NCBI GenBank assembly: GCA_944472155.2 | Contig: OX235272.1 | Location: 13,686,354 to 13,750,353 of the forward strand | Direction of reading: 5' to 3' | DNA: 64,000 nucleotides | Source: Trichobilharzia szidati | Lineage: Eukaryota; Platyhelminthes; Trematoda; Strigeidida; Schistosomatidae | Shown here: in pieces, positions 52,210-62,240 of the stretch | How positions within the stretch are numbered: position 1 is the stretch's first letter | How the letters are laid out: every line of letters starts with the position of its first letter | Translations under genes and position numbers: made by a program | Notes under the pieces: model-generated | Databases searched by the model: none | Told to the model about the DNA's origin: nothing | What the model saw: only the letters and a program-made list of their open reading frames with translations

Positions 52210-52700
52210 ATTAGGAAAGATAATAGTACAAATTCATGAGTTTATGGTCTCTACTGAGGACCAGGGCAGTAGTAGTGGCTGGACTTGTTTCTTTTGAACA
52301 CAGAGCACTGGTTGTTTGAGGCAAATTGCAATAGTCTTTGGTGTTTGGAGCATGTAGTGCTTCGATGATTTTGGCAGTTTATTAGGCACCGGTATGTTAT
52401 AGTGAAGGATTCTTCTACGTTGGCTGGCTTTGTGGCCGGTTTGCACCAGATGGTCTAATATCGAGCTGTTAATAGTTTTAACTGCACCTTTACTTAGCCA
52501 TAGTGGGATATGTTCTCGAGCGAGCACGAAAAATCCAGTTCCTAGAGCAACGGTCAATATAACTCGCTCCACAAGCGCAGATGAACTGATAGATACAATT
52601 TGAAGTGGCTAGTTTAGGTACTTCATCTTTCAGTCGAGGTAGTACCATCGGACGTGTAGAGAATAATGCGCGTAGTTCGCCAGCGTTACATCACATATTC
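52210..52700 (-). pseudogene. PLE-F GIY-YIG remnant
   Basis: Minus reading: CIYQFICACG and SxIGRT are broken, then REHIPLWLSKGAVKTINSSI, LDHLVQTGHKAS and KQPVLCVQKKQVQPLLLPWS, the same order as 53356-53742. In CAMTA intron 3. Confidence 0.7.
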
Positions 52701-52740
52701 CCACAATTCAATACTGCGTTAGCAACAGAATACCATGTAT

Positions 52741-52960
52741 TATATCTATTTGAGCGTTCTATTTCACGTCGTTTAATGTAAACGAAAATCACACGCTCAA
52801 TGATTGGTTAGAGAATATAAAACTGTGCATATATATAAATAAATAGCGGTTTGATCACTTGAAAATATACCTTGGCTTTCGTGTCTTACCTTCTGCTGTT
52901 ACAGCATGTATCATTTTGTACAAGAAACTGTTGGTGTCTGTGTTAAGAAGACTTCAACAC
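52741..52960. mobile_element. LTR-like sequence (tentative)
   Basis: It contains TATATATAAATAAATAG (TATA plus polyadenylation-type box) near 52832 and ends CTTCTGCTGTTACAG, like the 7433-7767 candidate (CTTCTGTCGTTACAG). CATG occurs on both sides. The left boundary is uncertain. Confidence 0.35.
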
Positions 52961-53061
52961 TGTGGCAGGCGGCATGTAATTCCATATTAATTGGTTTATT
53001 ATTATTATTTTAGATCAATATAGAAAATATCCCCATTTAGACGGATTTAGAAAACAGAAAG

Positions 53062-54050
53062 ATTGAGCAAAGAAATATTTACTCTTTTCAATTAGATCCT
53101 CATCTCACGCTGGCTCTACTCTAATATATTCTGTATACCATTTTTATTACAATACACAACAGTTTACCAAACAAGTGGCACTGATATGTTTGTTAACAAT
53201 AATTAGTCAGTGTCAAAATGTCTATGGGTTGATAATTAACGAAGAAAATCAATACACACAATTAAAAGGTAGAAATGGATAGAATAAATTAATTTTACAA
53301 GGATAACATGTAATCTTCGAGAAATAAGGATAAACTACTTAATTTTGCCTCCTCTATGTGTGTCTACCAGTTTGACTGCAGCTGCGGAGCCAGCTACATC
53401 GGGCGTACAATTAGGCAGGTTCATCATCGTATTTCCGAACATCATCCTGCAGCATGGTTAAGCAAGGGACAAACAAGATCTATTCGTAGTTCTATTTTAG
53501 CACACCTTGTTGATACTGAGCATAAGGTTGATGTGAATACTGCATTTAAAATTATTTATCGCATTCTGACTAATCTTAATTTTGCTCTACGAGTTCGTCT
53601 TCTACAGACAGCTGAAGCAATTGGAATCCACCAGAAGAAGCCAAGCCTATGTGTACAGAAGAAATTTGTACAGCCACTTTCCTTACCTTGGCCATCTCTA
53701 CAAGAATGTATAAACCCGACTACTTCGCCTCCATCCCCCTAAACTTTTAAAAACTATAAAAATTATTTTATTTTGATTTTGACCACTTCATCTTGAATTA
53801 CGTGTTATCCTTGTAAAATTAATTTATTCTATCCATTTCTACCTTTTAATTGTGTGTATTGATTTTCTTCGTTAATTATCAACCCATTGACATTTTGACA
53901 CTGACTAATTATTGTTAACAAACATATCAGTGCCACTTGTTTGGTAAACTGTTGTGTATTGTAATAAAAATGGTATACAGAATATATTAGAGTAGAGCCA
54001 GAATGAGATGAGGATCTAATTGAAAAGAGTAAATATTTCTTCGCTCAATC
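53062..54050 (+). mobile_element. PLE-F compact unit, 250-bp inverted termini
   Basis: AGATTGAGCAAAGAAATATT (53062) to about 53312 is the inverted complement of 53799-54050 (AATATTTCTTCGCTCAATCT). The interior is a single 128-codon GIY-YIG frame. The right end lies 54 bp from CAMTA exon 4. Confidence 0.85.
53356..53742 (+). CDS. PLE-F GIY-YIG endonuclease, 128 aa
   Basis: CVYQFDCSCGASYIGRTIRQ (residues 2-21) is the zinc-knuckle and GIY-YIG core; HHRISEHHPAAW follows with R and E-H. The frame ends LPWPSLQECINPTTSPPSP. It is open, but RT is wholly missing. Similar to the C-terminus of the PLE-G protein. Confidence 0.85.
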   Translation: MCVYQFDCSCGASYIGRTIRQVHHRISEHHPAAWLSKGQTRSIRSSILAHLVDTEHKVDVNTAFKIIYRILTNLNFALRVRLLQTAEAIGIHQKKPSLCVQKKFVQPLSLPWPSLQECINPTTSPPSP

Positions 54051-54104
54051 TTTTTTTTTCTTCCAGTACATCCTATTTATACGTTCTCTTTTTCTTTTTT
54101 GTAG

Positions 54105-54176
54105 TGTATCATCGCTAACTATGCACATTCCGCTTTGATTTCTACATTTCATCGTAGAACTTACGCACTGAGATTT
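54105..54176 (+). CDS. CAMTA: CAMTA exon 4 (CG-1 domain, 72 nt)
   Basis: Acceptor TTTCTTTTTTGTAG ends at 54104; donor TTT|GTAAGA follows 54176. The 24 codons read CIIANYAHSALISTFHRRTY, then ALRF, phase 0 to phase 0. It aligns with C-x-Y-x-x-Y-x-H-S-x-x-x-x-T-F-H-R-R-x-Y-x-L of CG-1 domains. It is too short for ordinary ORF detection but fits between exons 3 and 5 without a gap. Confidence 0.9.
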
Positions 54177-54419
54177 GTAAGACTGATTTTACTGGGTTGT
54201 TTTTTTTTAGAAATTAACAGTGATATTTATTTATCTTTTGCAAAATTTAAATGTGTATGTGTGGGTCTACCTCGCTAACCTTTGAACCGGATTATTCAGA
54301 CTTATCGACTAAATTTTCCAGAATTTTTTAGAATATAATACGCTGCGATTTGTATGTAACTAACACTTCCATGACTTTTTTAAAGTTGAATGTGCGATAT
54401 TGCGTGGTGTAGGATACTG

Positions 54420-55016
54420 TGTGCTGAGTAGGGCTGTTGACCTCCTGCACACAGACTTGAGAGTAGTGAAAGCTTGTCTTGCTTTTCCGATCCTCGCTGC
54501 TTTGATATCCTCGTCAGTTCCGCCGGCCTGTAGTTGAAATGATGCTTCCCAGATAGGTCGGTTGGTGAAGGAGGTTGTTTCTTTCAGGTTCCTTCCATTT
54601 ATGCCGGCTGATTGTTGTCTGTTGTTGTTGTTATTTCTGTTGGTGGTGTTGGTGTTGGTGTTGGCCAGGAATCTTCATCACCCCCGTTTTCTCAATGTTC
54701 ACCTGAAGTGGTGTCCTATCTTCTCTGGATGCTTCTTCTGCCAACTTGTTGCTTTTCGTTTGCATATCTTCCAGTTTGTGGGAAATCAGACATATATCAT
54801 CGTCGGCAAAATCCAGATCCTCCAAGTTGTTTTTTTGTGTGAGTCCATTTTATGTCTGTTTCCTCATTGTCTGCCGCTGATTGTCGCATTATTCAATCTA
54901 CTGCAATCAGGAAAATCATTGGCGATAGTAGACAGCCAGCCAGCCAGCTTGTCTTACTCCTGTCCTCACTTCGAAGGATTCCGTAAGTTTCCCGTTGTGG
55001 ATTACTTGGCATGACT
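54420..55016 (-). mobile_element. nLTR-I subfamily b fragment in CAMTA intron 4
   Basis: Minus reading: CLLSPMIFLIAVD, EDLDFADDDICLISHKLEDM and NKLAEEASREDRTPLQVNIE. Both 5' and 3' truncated. It shares its breakpoint sequence (CTGAGTAGGGCTGTTGACCT) with 62860-63730. Confidence 0.75.
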
Positions 55017-55339
55017 GAAAGGTATTAAAAGGGGGAATGAACACTCAGTTAGAAAATTGCTTAAAGATGCTTTTTTATTACCTAAGAATTTCTTACTAGT
55101 GGAATAGTGATTTACTTAGATTTCTAATGCAGGCAAGTCATTCATTGTGGCGTCAATTTATAAGAAGTACTATCGACTCTGTTACATCTATAAGATTTGA
55201 GACTTTCTGCTATTTTCGATTGAACGCTAGTCAGTAACTAGTGTAATGTGTCTAGTCCTATCTTCGGTGCAGACTGAATTCTATCAGTCATGTTTGCAAT
55301 GTGGCCACCATGCTAGGTGGCTCACCATTACGGTGCACT
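55017..55339. other. Unassigned part of CAMTA intron 4
   Basis: No ORF or repeat recognised. Confidence 0.35.
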
Positions 55340-55625
55340 GTGATTTGTTGGTACTAGATGGTTGGAGGCAATCGGCAGGAAGCTTTGGACCTAGGTTTCG
55401 TGCTAGTTGGCACTCATCAGCAATACAGTCCTACAGAAGGTCAGTCGCGAGCCTGAATAGCTCATTGGTAACGTCTCTAACTGCAGCACTGGGTGATGCG
55501 GGTTCGAATCTCAGAAGGGACATGAGTTCCTTCAAGGTTGCATATACGCCTTGCTGATTAGTACCAGCTAGCACGAAACCTAGGTCCAAGGCTTCCTGCC
55601 GATTGCCTCTAACCATCTAGTACTT
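55340..55625. repeat. SINE-Y foldback (two inverted tRNA-like copies)
   Basis: GATGGTTGGAGGCAATCGGC at the left is the inverted complement of GCCGATTGCCTCTAACCATC at the right, extending through TTTGGACCTAGGTTTCGTGC. The centre holds TGCGGGTTCGAATCTCAGAA, a B box. Confidence 0.7.
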
Positions 55626-55815
55626 TCTGCTATACAAGTAACCATTTCATTTCTTGAACTTTCTGAATTCCTCGTGTTGTTAGTTCCGGTAAATCAGTTC
55701 AAAAATTGATATCCGTTGCACTAGAGTTGACTGTAACTGTTCAGTAGCAAGATGGATGGATGAATGGATGCTCAGTGGGAATGTTATCAGTCACTGGTAC
55801 ACCATGATGATTATG

Positions 55816-55850
55816 ATGAGTCGTAATCAGGACGAAACTCACGTCCATTA
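55816..55850 (+). ncRNA. Hammerhead-like block, core mutated
   Basis: ATGATGAGTCGTAATCAGGA followed by CGAAACTCACGTCC: GAAAC, a GTC/GAC stem and a GUC triplet are present, but the first core C is A. Probably an isolated Sm-alpha remnant, inactive. Confidence 0.4.
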
Positions 55851-55970
55851 TTAGTGGACAAACACGATGATAAAACTTGTGCCTTTCGTTTTGTACTGTT
55901 ACTATTATTTTCAATTGTATATAACAGAGAAATACATTGACTTTTCTCCTTTTTCTCCTTTTCTTCACAG

Positions 55971-56115
55971 AATCCTTCTATAGTATTATTTCATTATTTA
56001 AATGTACCAGCATTAACTTATGATAATAAACTTTGTCTACCATTACAAAATCTAAGTGAATCGGATCGTTATAGAATGTCATATATTCAAATTGTTGATC
56101 AATTAGTACGTATGT
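55971..56115 (+). CDS. CAMTA: CAMTA exon 5 (end of CG-1 domain)
   Basis: Acceptor TTTTCTTCACAG ends at 55970. The 145 nt read NPSIVLFHYLNVPALTYDNK, LCLPLQNLSESDRYRMSYIQ and IVDQLVRM plus one base; donor ATGT|GTAAGT. NPxIVLxHYLNVP is the signature at the end of the CG-1 domain. An alternative upstream GTACGT donor would break the QLVRMF match to Q-L-x-x-M-F of animal CAMTAs, so the GTAAGT site is chosen. Confidence 0.92.
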
Positions 56116-56234
56116 GTAAGTTATCTAATAAAAATTTTTTTCTTTATTTGAATGATGAATTTATTTCACGGTGGGATGTTCAGTTGGATATTATATGATT
56201 TTTAAAGTATTGATTTTGTAGGCAATTTTGTTTG

Positions 56235-56440
56235 ATTGAATGGAGGATTTCATCATGGAAACTCGCCAGGGAGTACTGAACAGCTGTTTTTGTCTTATTT
56301 TGGGACTCTTCAGCAGTACCCACCCACCGACAGGGTTCGAACCCAGGACCTTCTGGTTACAAGGCTGGCGAGCTCGTAGACCATTGAGCCACTGGGACTT
56401 GATCCAATGGCCAGCCCATGAATTCTAACTTCTGCCAATT
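56235..56440 (-). repeat. Sm-alpha-like SINE, minus strand
   Basis: Reverse of B box GGGTTCGAACCC near 56333. Hammerhead block on minus: GTACTGCTGAAGAGTCCC with AAAATAAGACAAAAACAGCT; CTGAAGA and stem I are kept, but G of GAAAC is lost. Confidence 0.75.
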
Positions 56441-56664
56441 CATGAAATAGTGCGACCACTTCGCAGCGTCTTCTTCGAAGAGTTACTGCTTCAACTTCAA
56501 CCTGCCTGAATAGGGTCAGACTGAAAATAATTCAGTCGAAAATTTCCTAACTTTGATGCTGAAAAGTAAAAATCAAATCTCGAAAGAAATTTGAACTTAA
56601 TCAAAGCTCAAGAATTTCAACAAGCTCAGAAAACATCCAAACTGAGCCCGACTAACATATATCG

Positions 56665-56880
56665 AGCGCGTCGGAGGTTCGTTGGTAGAATGCTCGCGAG
56701 CTAGGCAGGGGGCCTAGTCTCCATTCCTAGTAGATACACACTCCGGTGGTGGGTGCGCACAGCTGAAGAGTAGGAAACTAGGCTGACGAAATACCTGTCC
56801 AGTACTCCCTGGCAGTTTTCCAGTGGTTCTCTAACTGACGTCAGCTCATGATGAAACCCTCCAATCAACCAGTCTGAATT
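56665..56880 (+). repeat. Sm-alpha-like SINE with both ribozyme core boxes
   Basis: CTGAAGA at 56763-56769 and GAAA at 56788-56791, stem II altered (GTAGGAAACTAGGCTGAC), GUC triplet present. The stem I partner upstream (GCGCACAG) no longer pairs with CAGTAC. Head region diverged (GAGCGCGTCGGAGGTTCGTT). Confidence 0.65.
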
Positions 56881-57075
56881 ATTACTATTCGGATGATTTG
56901 AAGTTTAGTTAAGTAGCTAGCTTAAGCATTTACATATATTTCATAAAATCAAAAAGATATTCAGCTAAGTGATTCTTTTCAGAGAGAATAATTTTCAAGC
57001 TATGCAACCTTGTATATGAAAGTTATTCATTACTGTTTTCCCTCTATTCTTCTTCATTCAAAATTCTTTTGACAG

Positions 57076-57134
57076 TTGATAATTTCCCAAAACATATCAT
57101 GAAGCCTGGTGTTGATCAAGTTTTGAATTTCGAC
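57076..57134 (+). CDS. CAMTA: CAMTA exon 6 (just after CG-1)
   Basis: Acceptor TTCTTTTGACAG ends at 57075. Two bases complete Phe, then DNFPKHIMKPGVDQVLNFD; donor GAC|GTAAGT begins at 57135, phase 0. It continues the M-F seen at this place in animal CAMTAs. Later exons (TIG, ankyrin repeats, IQ motifs) were not found to 64000. Confidence 0.8.
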
Positions 57135-57159
57135 GTAAGTTTCTGTTCATTTGATTTGA

Positions 57160-57960
57160 TTATAATTATTATTTTTCCCTTGGGTTCCTAGTGGAACATA
57201 AGGCTTCAACTACACGTCTCCACTTCCTTCTGTCTGCTGCTGTACTTTCCACCTGCATCCATGATATTCCATACTGTCTCAACTCCTCTTCACACGATCT
57301 CCTCCATGTCACCCTTGCACTGACGTCCCACTCGCCACCGCTTCCCTTTCGGGTTCCCCTCGAGCACTGGACTGACAAGCGATGTCACCCAGCGAGTGGC
57401 CTCCTCAGCGAGCCAGTGAGTGTCCAATCCATCCATGTCCACTTTCTCCTGCATATTGTTTGTTGGGCGATTGCTTCTTGTTTCGTTTGTTTCTTCCCAT
57501 AGTTTGTTTGTTTCTTGTTGGTGATTGTTGTTGTTTCCGGCGGCCATCTGATTGATCTTCAGTATAGAGCCAGCCAGCGAAGACAGTTAGTTAGTTGTTG
57601 ATAAAGGTGTGCAACAGGCTGTTGGAAATACTCATTCTTTGTGACCCACTACTGGTTAACTTTCTGATCCATCCGTATAGAAGAAGTGACTGACTTGACG
57701 TTTGTATTTAGAATCCGAATTTTGTTGTTGATGCTGGCTGGGTTGAGTGACAGCGGAAGATTTCCAGATTGGTTTCAGGTTGATGAATGTGTTTCTCGCC
57801 TTCCCGATTGTCGATTTGACATCCTCGTCCGTTCCACCTACCTGTAGTTGAGACAATGAATGCTCGTTAGGTAAGTGAATGAAGTAAGCTCTTTCAAATC
57901 CCTTCCGTTGATGGTGATGGGCGCTGGTCGTTGCTGCTGTTGTTGTTGTTGGTTATTTTC
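57160..57960 (-). mobile_element. nLTR-I LINE copy in CAMTA intron 6
   Basis: The 3' end (AAGCCTTATGTTCCACTAGG on minus, tail (AAT)n-like) lies only about 25 bp after the exon 6 donor. The body runs to the NIHxxSTLVVMGR region and is truncated at a (TA)n tract. Confidence 0.8.

Positions 57961-58002
<42 letters not shown>
57961..58002. repeat. (TA)n microsatellite
   Basis: About 20 perfect TA units at the LINE truncation point. Confidence 0.9.
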
Positions 58003-58005
<3 letters not shown>

Positions 58006-58164
58006 GTTACTAACTAAGTATCGTCCCTGTGTGACGAAAGCAGGGGATGATATATTTGAATCTTCGTATTACCTTGTAAATCATCTCACTTAATCTTAGA
58101 AAATAAGACACGTAGTTGGATGAGTTTCTTTGTTCAACTGGTGGTTTTTTTAGCGACATGATTC

Positions 58165-58460
58165 GTTTCAATTTTGATCACGGATTAACAACAATTAGAG
58201 AACCGTCTCGTCTTTGTTCAGGTCTTTTCAGCAGTACCAACCCTTGACCTCACCGAAGACTGAACTCCTTATGTTACTACGAGGTAAATATGTTGACCAT
58301 TCAGCCAGTGAAATAGAATTTAGTAACCCACAAATTCTAACGTCCGCCGATTCTATATTTAAATAGTTTGACCACTAGTCAAATGTCATCATCGACTTGG
58401 AAGGCCCTGTTGGTAATCATGACTTTTCACTAGACTTCGAGGCAACTTCATTCTGTAATC
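58165..58460 (-). repeat. Sm-alpha-like SINE, minus, diverged
   Basis: TTAGAGAACCGTCTCGTC, TTTTCAGCAGTACCAACCCT and AATGTCATCATCGACTTGGA follow the reversed family order. No functional ribozyme. Confidence 0.55.
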
Positions 58461-58894
58461 AGTTACTAGTAAACAGCAGATTAATTTTCAAGTTGCAGTT
58501 TGCAGATATATTTGATCAATTTCAAGTTTGATTCCGGATTGTCATCAGTTATGTTGTCGATTGTGTGATACATGTACTGTATGTACTGAGTAACACATGT
58601 ATTAGCATCTTGGTGTTGTTTTGCTATTTGCCTAGTGTTAAGGATTAAAAGAGATAGACAGTGACTTGATTTTCCTGCCTACAATTGTATTTCACCAATA
58701 TATATTTGATTGTATTAATCTGTGGTAGACTAAAAGCTTGTGTTACAAAATTTCTAGAAATTCATGACCCCATTGTAGGGGGTTTTTCAGATCACATCAG
58801 TATTTACTGCGTTAGTTTAAAGTACAACAACACAACAATCGATTGCAACTCTATACAGATGGGAGATGAGCCACACGTATTGTGTGGTGGTTAT
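58461..58894. other. Unassigned part of the putative CAMTA intron
   Basis: A frame at 58730-58870 reads FLEIHDPIVGGFSDHISIYC, possibly a LINE endonuclease trace (S-D-H box). No splice-compatible CAMTA exon. Confidence 0.3.
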
Positions 58895-59165
58895 TCACAC
58901 TCTCTGTCTGTGTGTCTGGATTCAACATAGAACTTGGCACCGAAGTGCAGCAGTTCCAGTTGCCACGTTCCAAATACCACATAAAGGTAGACAAGACAAG
59001 AAGATGAGTGAAGAGAATCAATAGAGTTTTGACAAGTATAAGAGTGAAACAGAATGAGTAATGGTAGAAAGGAATATGAGACTGAATATTACAGAGACTG
59101 AATACATCTGCGTAAGCCATTGACAACGATTTTGAGCCATGTCACCTATTGTCTGTCTCCAGACA
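58895..59165 (+). repeat. SINE-X copy
   Basis: TCTCTGTCTGTGTGTCTGGA, then AACTTGGCACCGAAGTGCAG and CAGTTCCAGTTGCCACG follow SINE-X. The 3' part GACAACGATTTTGAGCCATG is shared with 51850 (reverse). Confidence 0.65.
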
Positions 59166-59289
59166 TCGATTGATTCTTAGAGTCCCGAGGGCCTCAACCA
59201 ACCCGGAAGTCTGCATCTCTCTACCTGACTTGACTCAGTTTAACTGTCAAGGAAGAATTTCATGGACTGATTGATGCCATCCATGTTTT

Positions 59290-59560
59290 TGTTTGGCCAC
59301 CACTTACTCTTTTCCAACATGCACCTATATCAGCTAGCTAGTAATGCCCGTCGGCGGGCTGGGGGAGGTGATGGTTAGGCATGCGCACAACGTGACCTAG
59401 CCATCTCAATCTATGTAACTTTATAGCCTCTTTGAAGGTCAGACCATATGTCTGCGAATCGTCTCCGCCTACGCAAAGTCTCTTTGTTCTTGTTATTTTC
59501 TCATGACACCAGGATTTGGGAAGTAAACATTGATGTAAACTGGGGTCTACCAATTTTGGC
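59290..59560 (-). pseudogene. nLTR-III LINE 3' fragment
   Basis: Minus reading: KLHRLRWLGHVVRMPNHHLP with PADGHY, the L-R-W-L-G-H-V-x-R-M block before the LINE end. Short and broken. Confidence 0.65.
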
Positions 59561-60039
59561 TAGCAGACAGACAGTTCTCACCACACTATTACCCACATGT
59601 ATAGCCCCCCCCCCAAAAGGAGTAAATTAAGTGTGGAATGCAACATTATTTCCAAGGCATTCAGTCTAGGAGAGGGCATATGGCTTTCCTCTTTATTATA
59701 TACCTCATGGGTTTACGCCTTTTTTATTTCAATCGGTAAACTCTAACGTAAAAGTAGTATGACAAACTAGGCGAATACACATTCATTCATTCCTTCATGT
59801 CAAAACCTTTTAATTATCTCTGTCTGTTTCGGGAGTTTTTGACGCTATTGACTTTTATAAATTTTCTTATTTCTTTTTTTTTTACTATGAGATCGAAATA
59901 AATCAAATGAAACTTCTTTTTTTCCAATCGATATTTTCAGTCAGAAACTTTTATTTCCTTGATGCAAGGATAAAAATTCTAGCACTGGGATGGGGTGGGG
60001 TGGGGTAGAGCATAATTCCATGACAGTTATAGTTAGCTT
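59561..60039. other. Unassigned region
   Basis: Low-complexity T-rich and G-rich runs (GGGATGGGGTGGGGTGGGG near 59990). No exon or repeat identified. Confidence 0.35.
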
Positions 60040-62040
60040 TATTTTATAAAATACAGTGATGATATAATATTATGTTTATTTACTCCTGACGTTTCGAGAA
60101 CGACTGATGATTGCTCATAATAATATCAAGGTGATCAGTGATCAGTGCTTTCCTCCCCACCCCACCCACTTAACTGTATCGCTTTTTAGATCTGCCGTTC
60201 TGTCCCACACTGTTGTGTGTGTGTGTGTGTGTTAATGCATGCACTGCGATTATTGAATCTTTCTCTATGCCATTTATCTAAATCTCTAAGTTTCGAAGAT
60301 GAGTCGCATCATCCTGGAGAGGATAAAGGGCACACTGGATACAGAATTCCGCCAACCAGAACAAGCTGGATTCAGAAAAGGCAAATCATGTTCTAACTAA
60401 ATTGCAACTCTACGCATCATCATCATCACAGAACAAAGCATGGAATGGCAATCAAACCCCTACCTCAACTTCCTTCATAGACTTTGAGAAAGCCTTCGAC
60501 AGCTTTGACCGCGAAGTAATTTGGAAACTGCTCGAGTACTACGGCGTACCCCGAAAATTCATCAACCTTATTCAACAGCTGTAAGACAACGGCACATGTC
60601 AAGTGATCCACAACGGAAAATTCAGCGAGGCGTTTGGAGTAAACACAGGAGTCAGACAAGGATGCTTATTATCACCAATGATATTCCTAATTGTGGTGGA
60701 CTGGACTGGATTATGCGTCAGACAGTGGGAAACGAGAAGACAGGGATATCTTGGACTGACGTGAAGGACCTAGAAGACCTGGATTTCGCGTGTGGATGAT
60801 TTATGTTTGATGTCAGACAAAATTGAAGACTTACAAGCGAAAACCGACAAACTGGTCGAAGAAGCAACAAAGACAGGACTGACTCCAGGTGAACATAGAC
60901 AAGATGGAGGTTATGAAAACAACCAACCAACCAACAACGACAGCATCAGCAACATCCAGTGCCAATCACCATCAACGGGATGGATTTGATGAAAGAGGTT
61001 ACTTCATTCACTTATCTAGGGAGCATTCATTGTCTCAACTACAGGCAGGTGGAACGGACGAGGATGTCAAATGGAGAATCGGGAAGGCGAGAAACACATT
61101 CATCAACCTGAAACCAATCTCGAAATCTTCCGCCGTCACTCCTCAACATCAACAACAACAAAATTCGGATTTTCAATACAAACGTCAGTCAAGTCAGTCA
61201 AGTCAGTCACTTCTTCTATACGGATGGATCAGAAACTTGGCCAGTTGTGGGTCACAAAGAATGAGTATTTCCAACAGCCTGTTGCACACCTTTATCAACA
61301 ACTAACTAACTGTCTTCGCTGGCTGGCTCTATACTGAAGATCAATCAGATGGCCGCCGGAAAGAACAAGAACCAACAAGAAACAAACAAACTATGGGAGG
61401 AAACAAACGAAACAAGAAGCAATCGCCCAACGAACAAATATGCAGGAGAAGGTAGAGATGGATTGAACACTCACTGGCTGAGGAGGCCACTCGCTGGGTG
61501 ACATGGCGCGTCAGGCCAACGCTCGAGTGGAACACGAAAGGGAATCGGCGGCGAGTGGGACGTCAGTGCAAGGGTGACATGGAGGAGATCGTGTGAAGAA
61601 GAGTTGAAACAGTATGGATTAACATGGATGCAGGTGAAAAGTACAGCAGAAGACAGAAGCAAGTGGAGACGTGTGGTTGAAGCCCTATGTTCCACTAGGA
61701 ACCCAAGGGAACAATAATAAGCTTCGAAGATCTGATTGACGGCTATCTGCCGGTCTGAATTATGTATTTCACCTTTATAAGGAAGATGAACCCTCCACAC
61801 AGTTTTACTATATAAGGAAAAGACATTCGAAATCCTACGTATGATTGTCAATACGGCGGGAATTAGAGTGACAAGCTCTGTAGACTCAATGACCCCACTG
61901 ACTCGATTAGACAAAAAATATATATAATCTAGTTACAATGCCTTAAGAATGACTATGGGGTCAACTGCATAGGTCACTCCACTAGATCGAGGGTAGTCAG
62001 ATTATCGAAACAAGAATTTCGCTATGTTTAGGATGGTTCC
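60040..62040. mobile_element. PLE-B remnant split by an nLTR-I LINE
   Basis: 60040-60287 is a reversed PLE-B terminus (CTGACGTTTCGAGAACGA, TTAATGCATGCACTGCGATT). 61732-62040 holds the PLE linker and endonuclease start (KTFEILRMIVNTAGIRVTSS, GHSTRSRVVRLS). The LINE lies between. Confidence 0.65.
60301..61718 (+). mobile_element. nLTR-I LINE copy with 13-bp target-site duplication
   Basis: AAGTTTCGAAGAT (60288-60300) and AAGCTTCGAAGAT (61719-61731) flank it, one mismatch. It carries RT from EQAGFRKGKSCSN through FIDFEKAFDSFDREVIWKLL (motif A) and GVRQGCLLSPMIFLIVV (motif B); the catalytic FADD is frameshifted (DLDFACG). 3' end GAAGCCCTATGTTCCACTAG then AATAATAA. Confidence 0.85.
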
Positions 62041-62069
62041 CATGCATCTGAAATAATTCTATGGTGAAA

Positions 62070-62105
<36 letters not shown>

Positions 62106-62109
<4 letters not shown>

Positions 62110-62240
62110 GCTTAACGGTCTACGAGCTCGCCTTATAACCAGATGTCCCTGGTTTCGAACCCCGTTGAGCGCGTACTGCTGAAGATTCTCAAACTAGGCT
62201 GACGAAACAGCCGTCCAGTGCTCCCAGGTTTCGCGTGTCG
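62106..62240 (+). repeat. Sm-alpha-like SINE fragment with ribozyme core
   Basis: AGTGGCTTAACGGTCTACGA, box GGTTTCGAACCCC, then GTACTG with CTGAAGA (62179-62185), GAAAC (62204-62208), a GUC triplet and CAGTGC, so stem I, core and helix III are retained; stem II (TTCTCAAACTAGGCTGAC) is mispaired at its base. Confidence 0.7.

Noticed and set aside
58685..58930. Host gene encoding the 81-codon frame
   Set aside because: No start context or conserved family; the S-D-H phrase looks like a LINE endonuclease trace and the end runs into SINE-X.
59930..59975. Next CAMTA exon after TTTTCAG near 59940
   Set aside because: The frame (SETFISLMQG) meets a stop after ten codons with no donor site.
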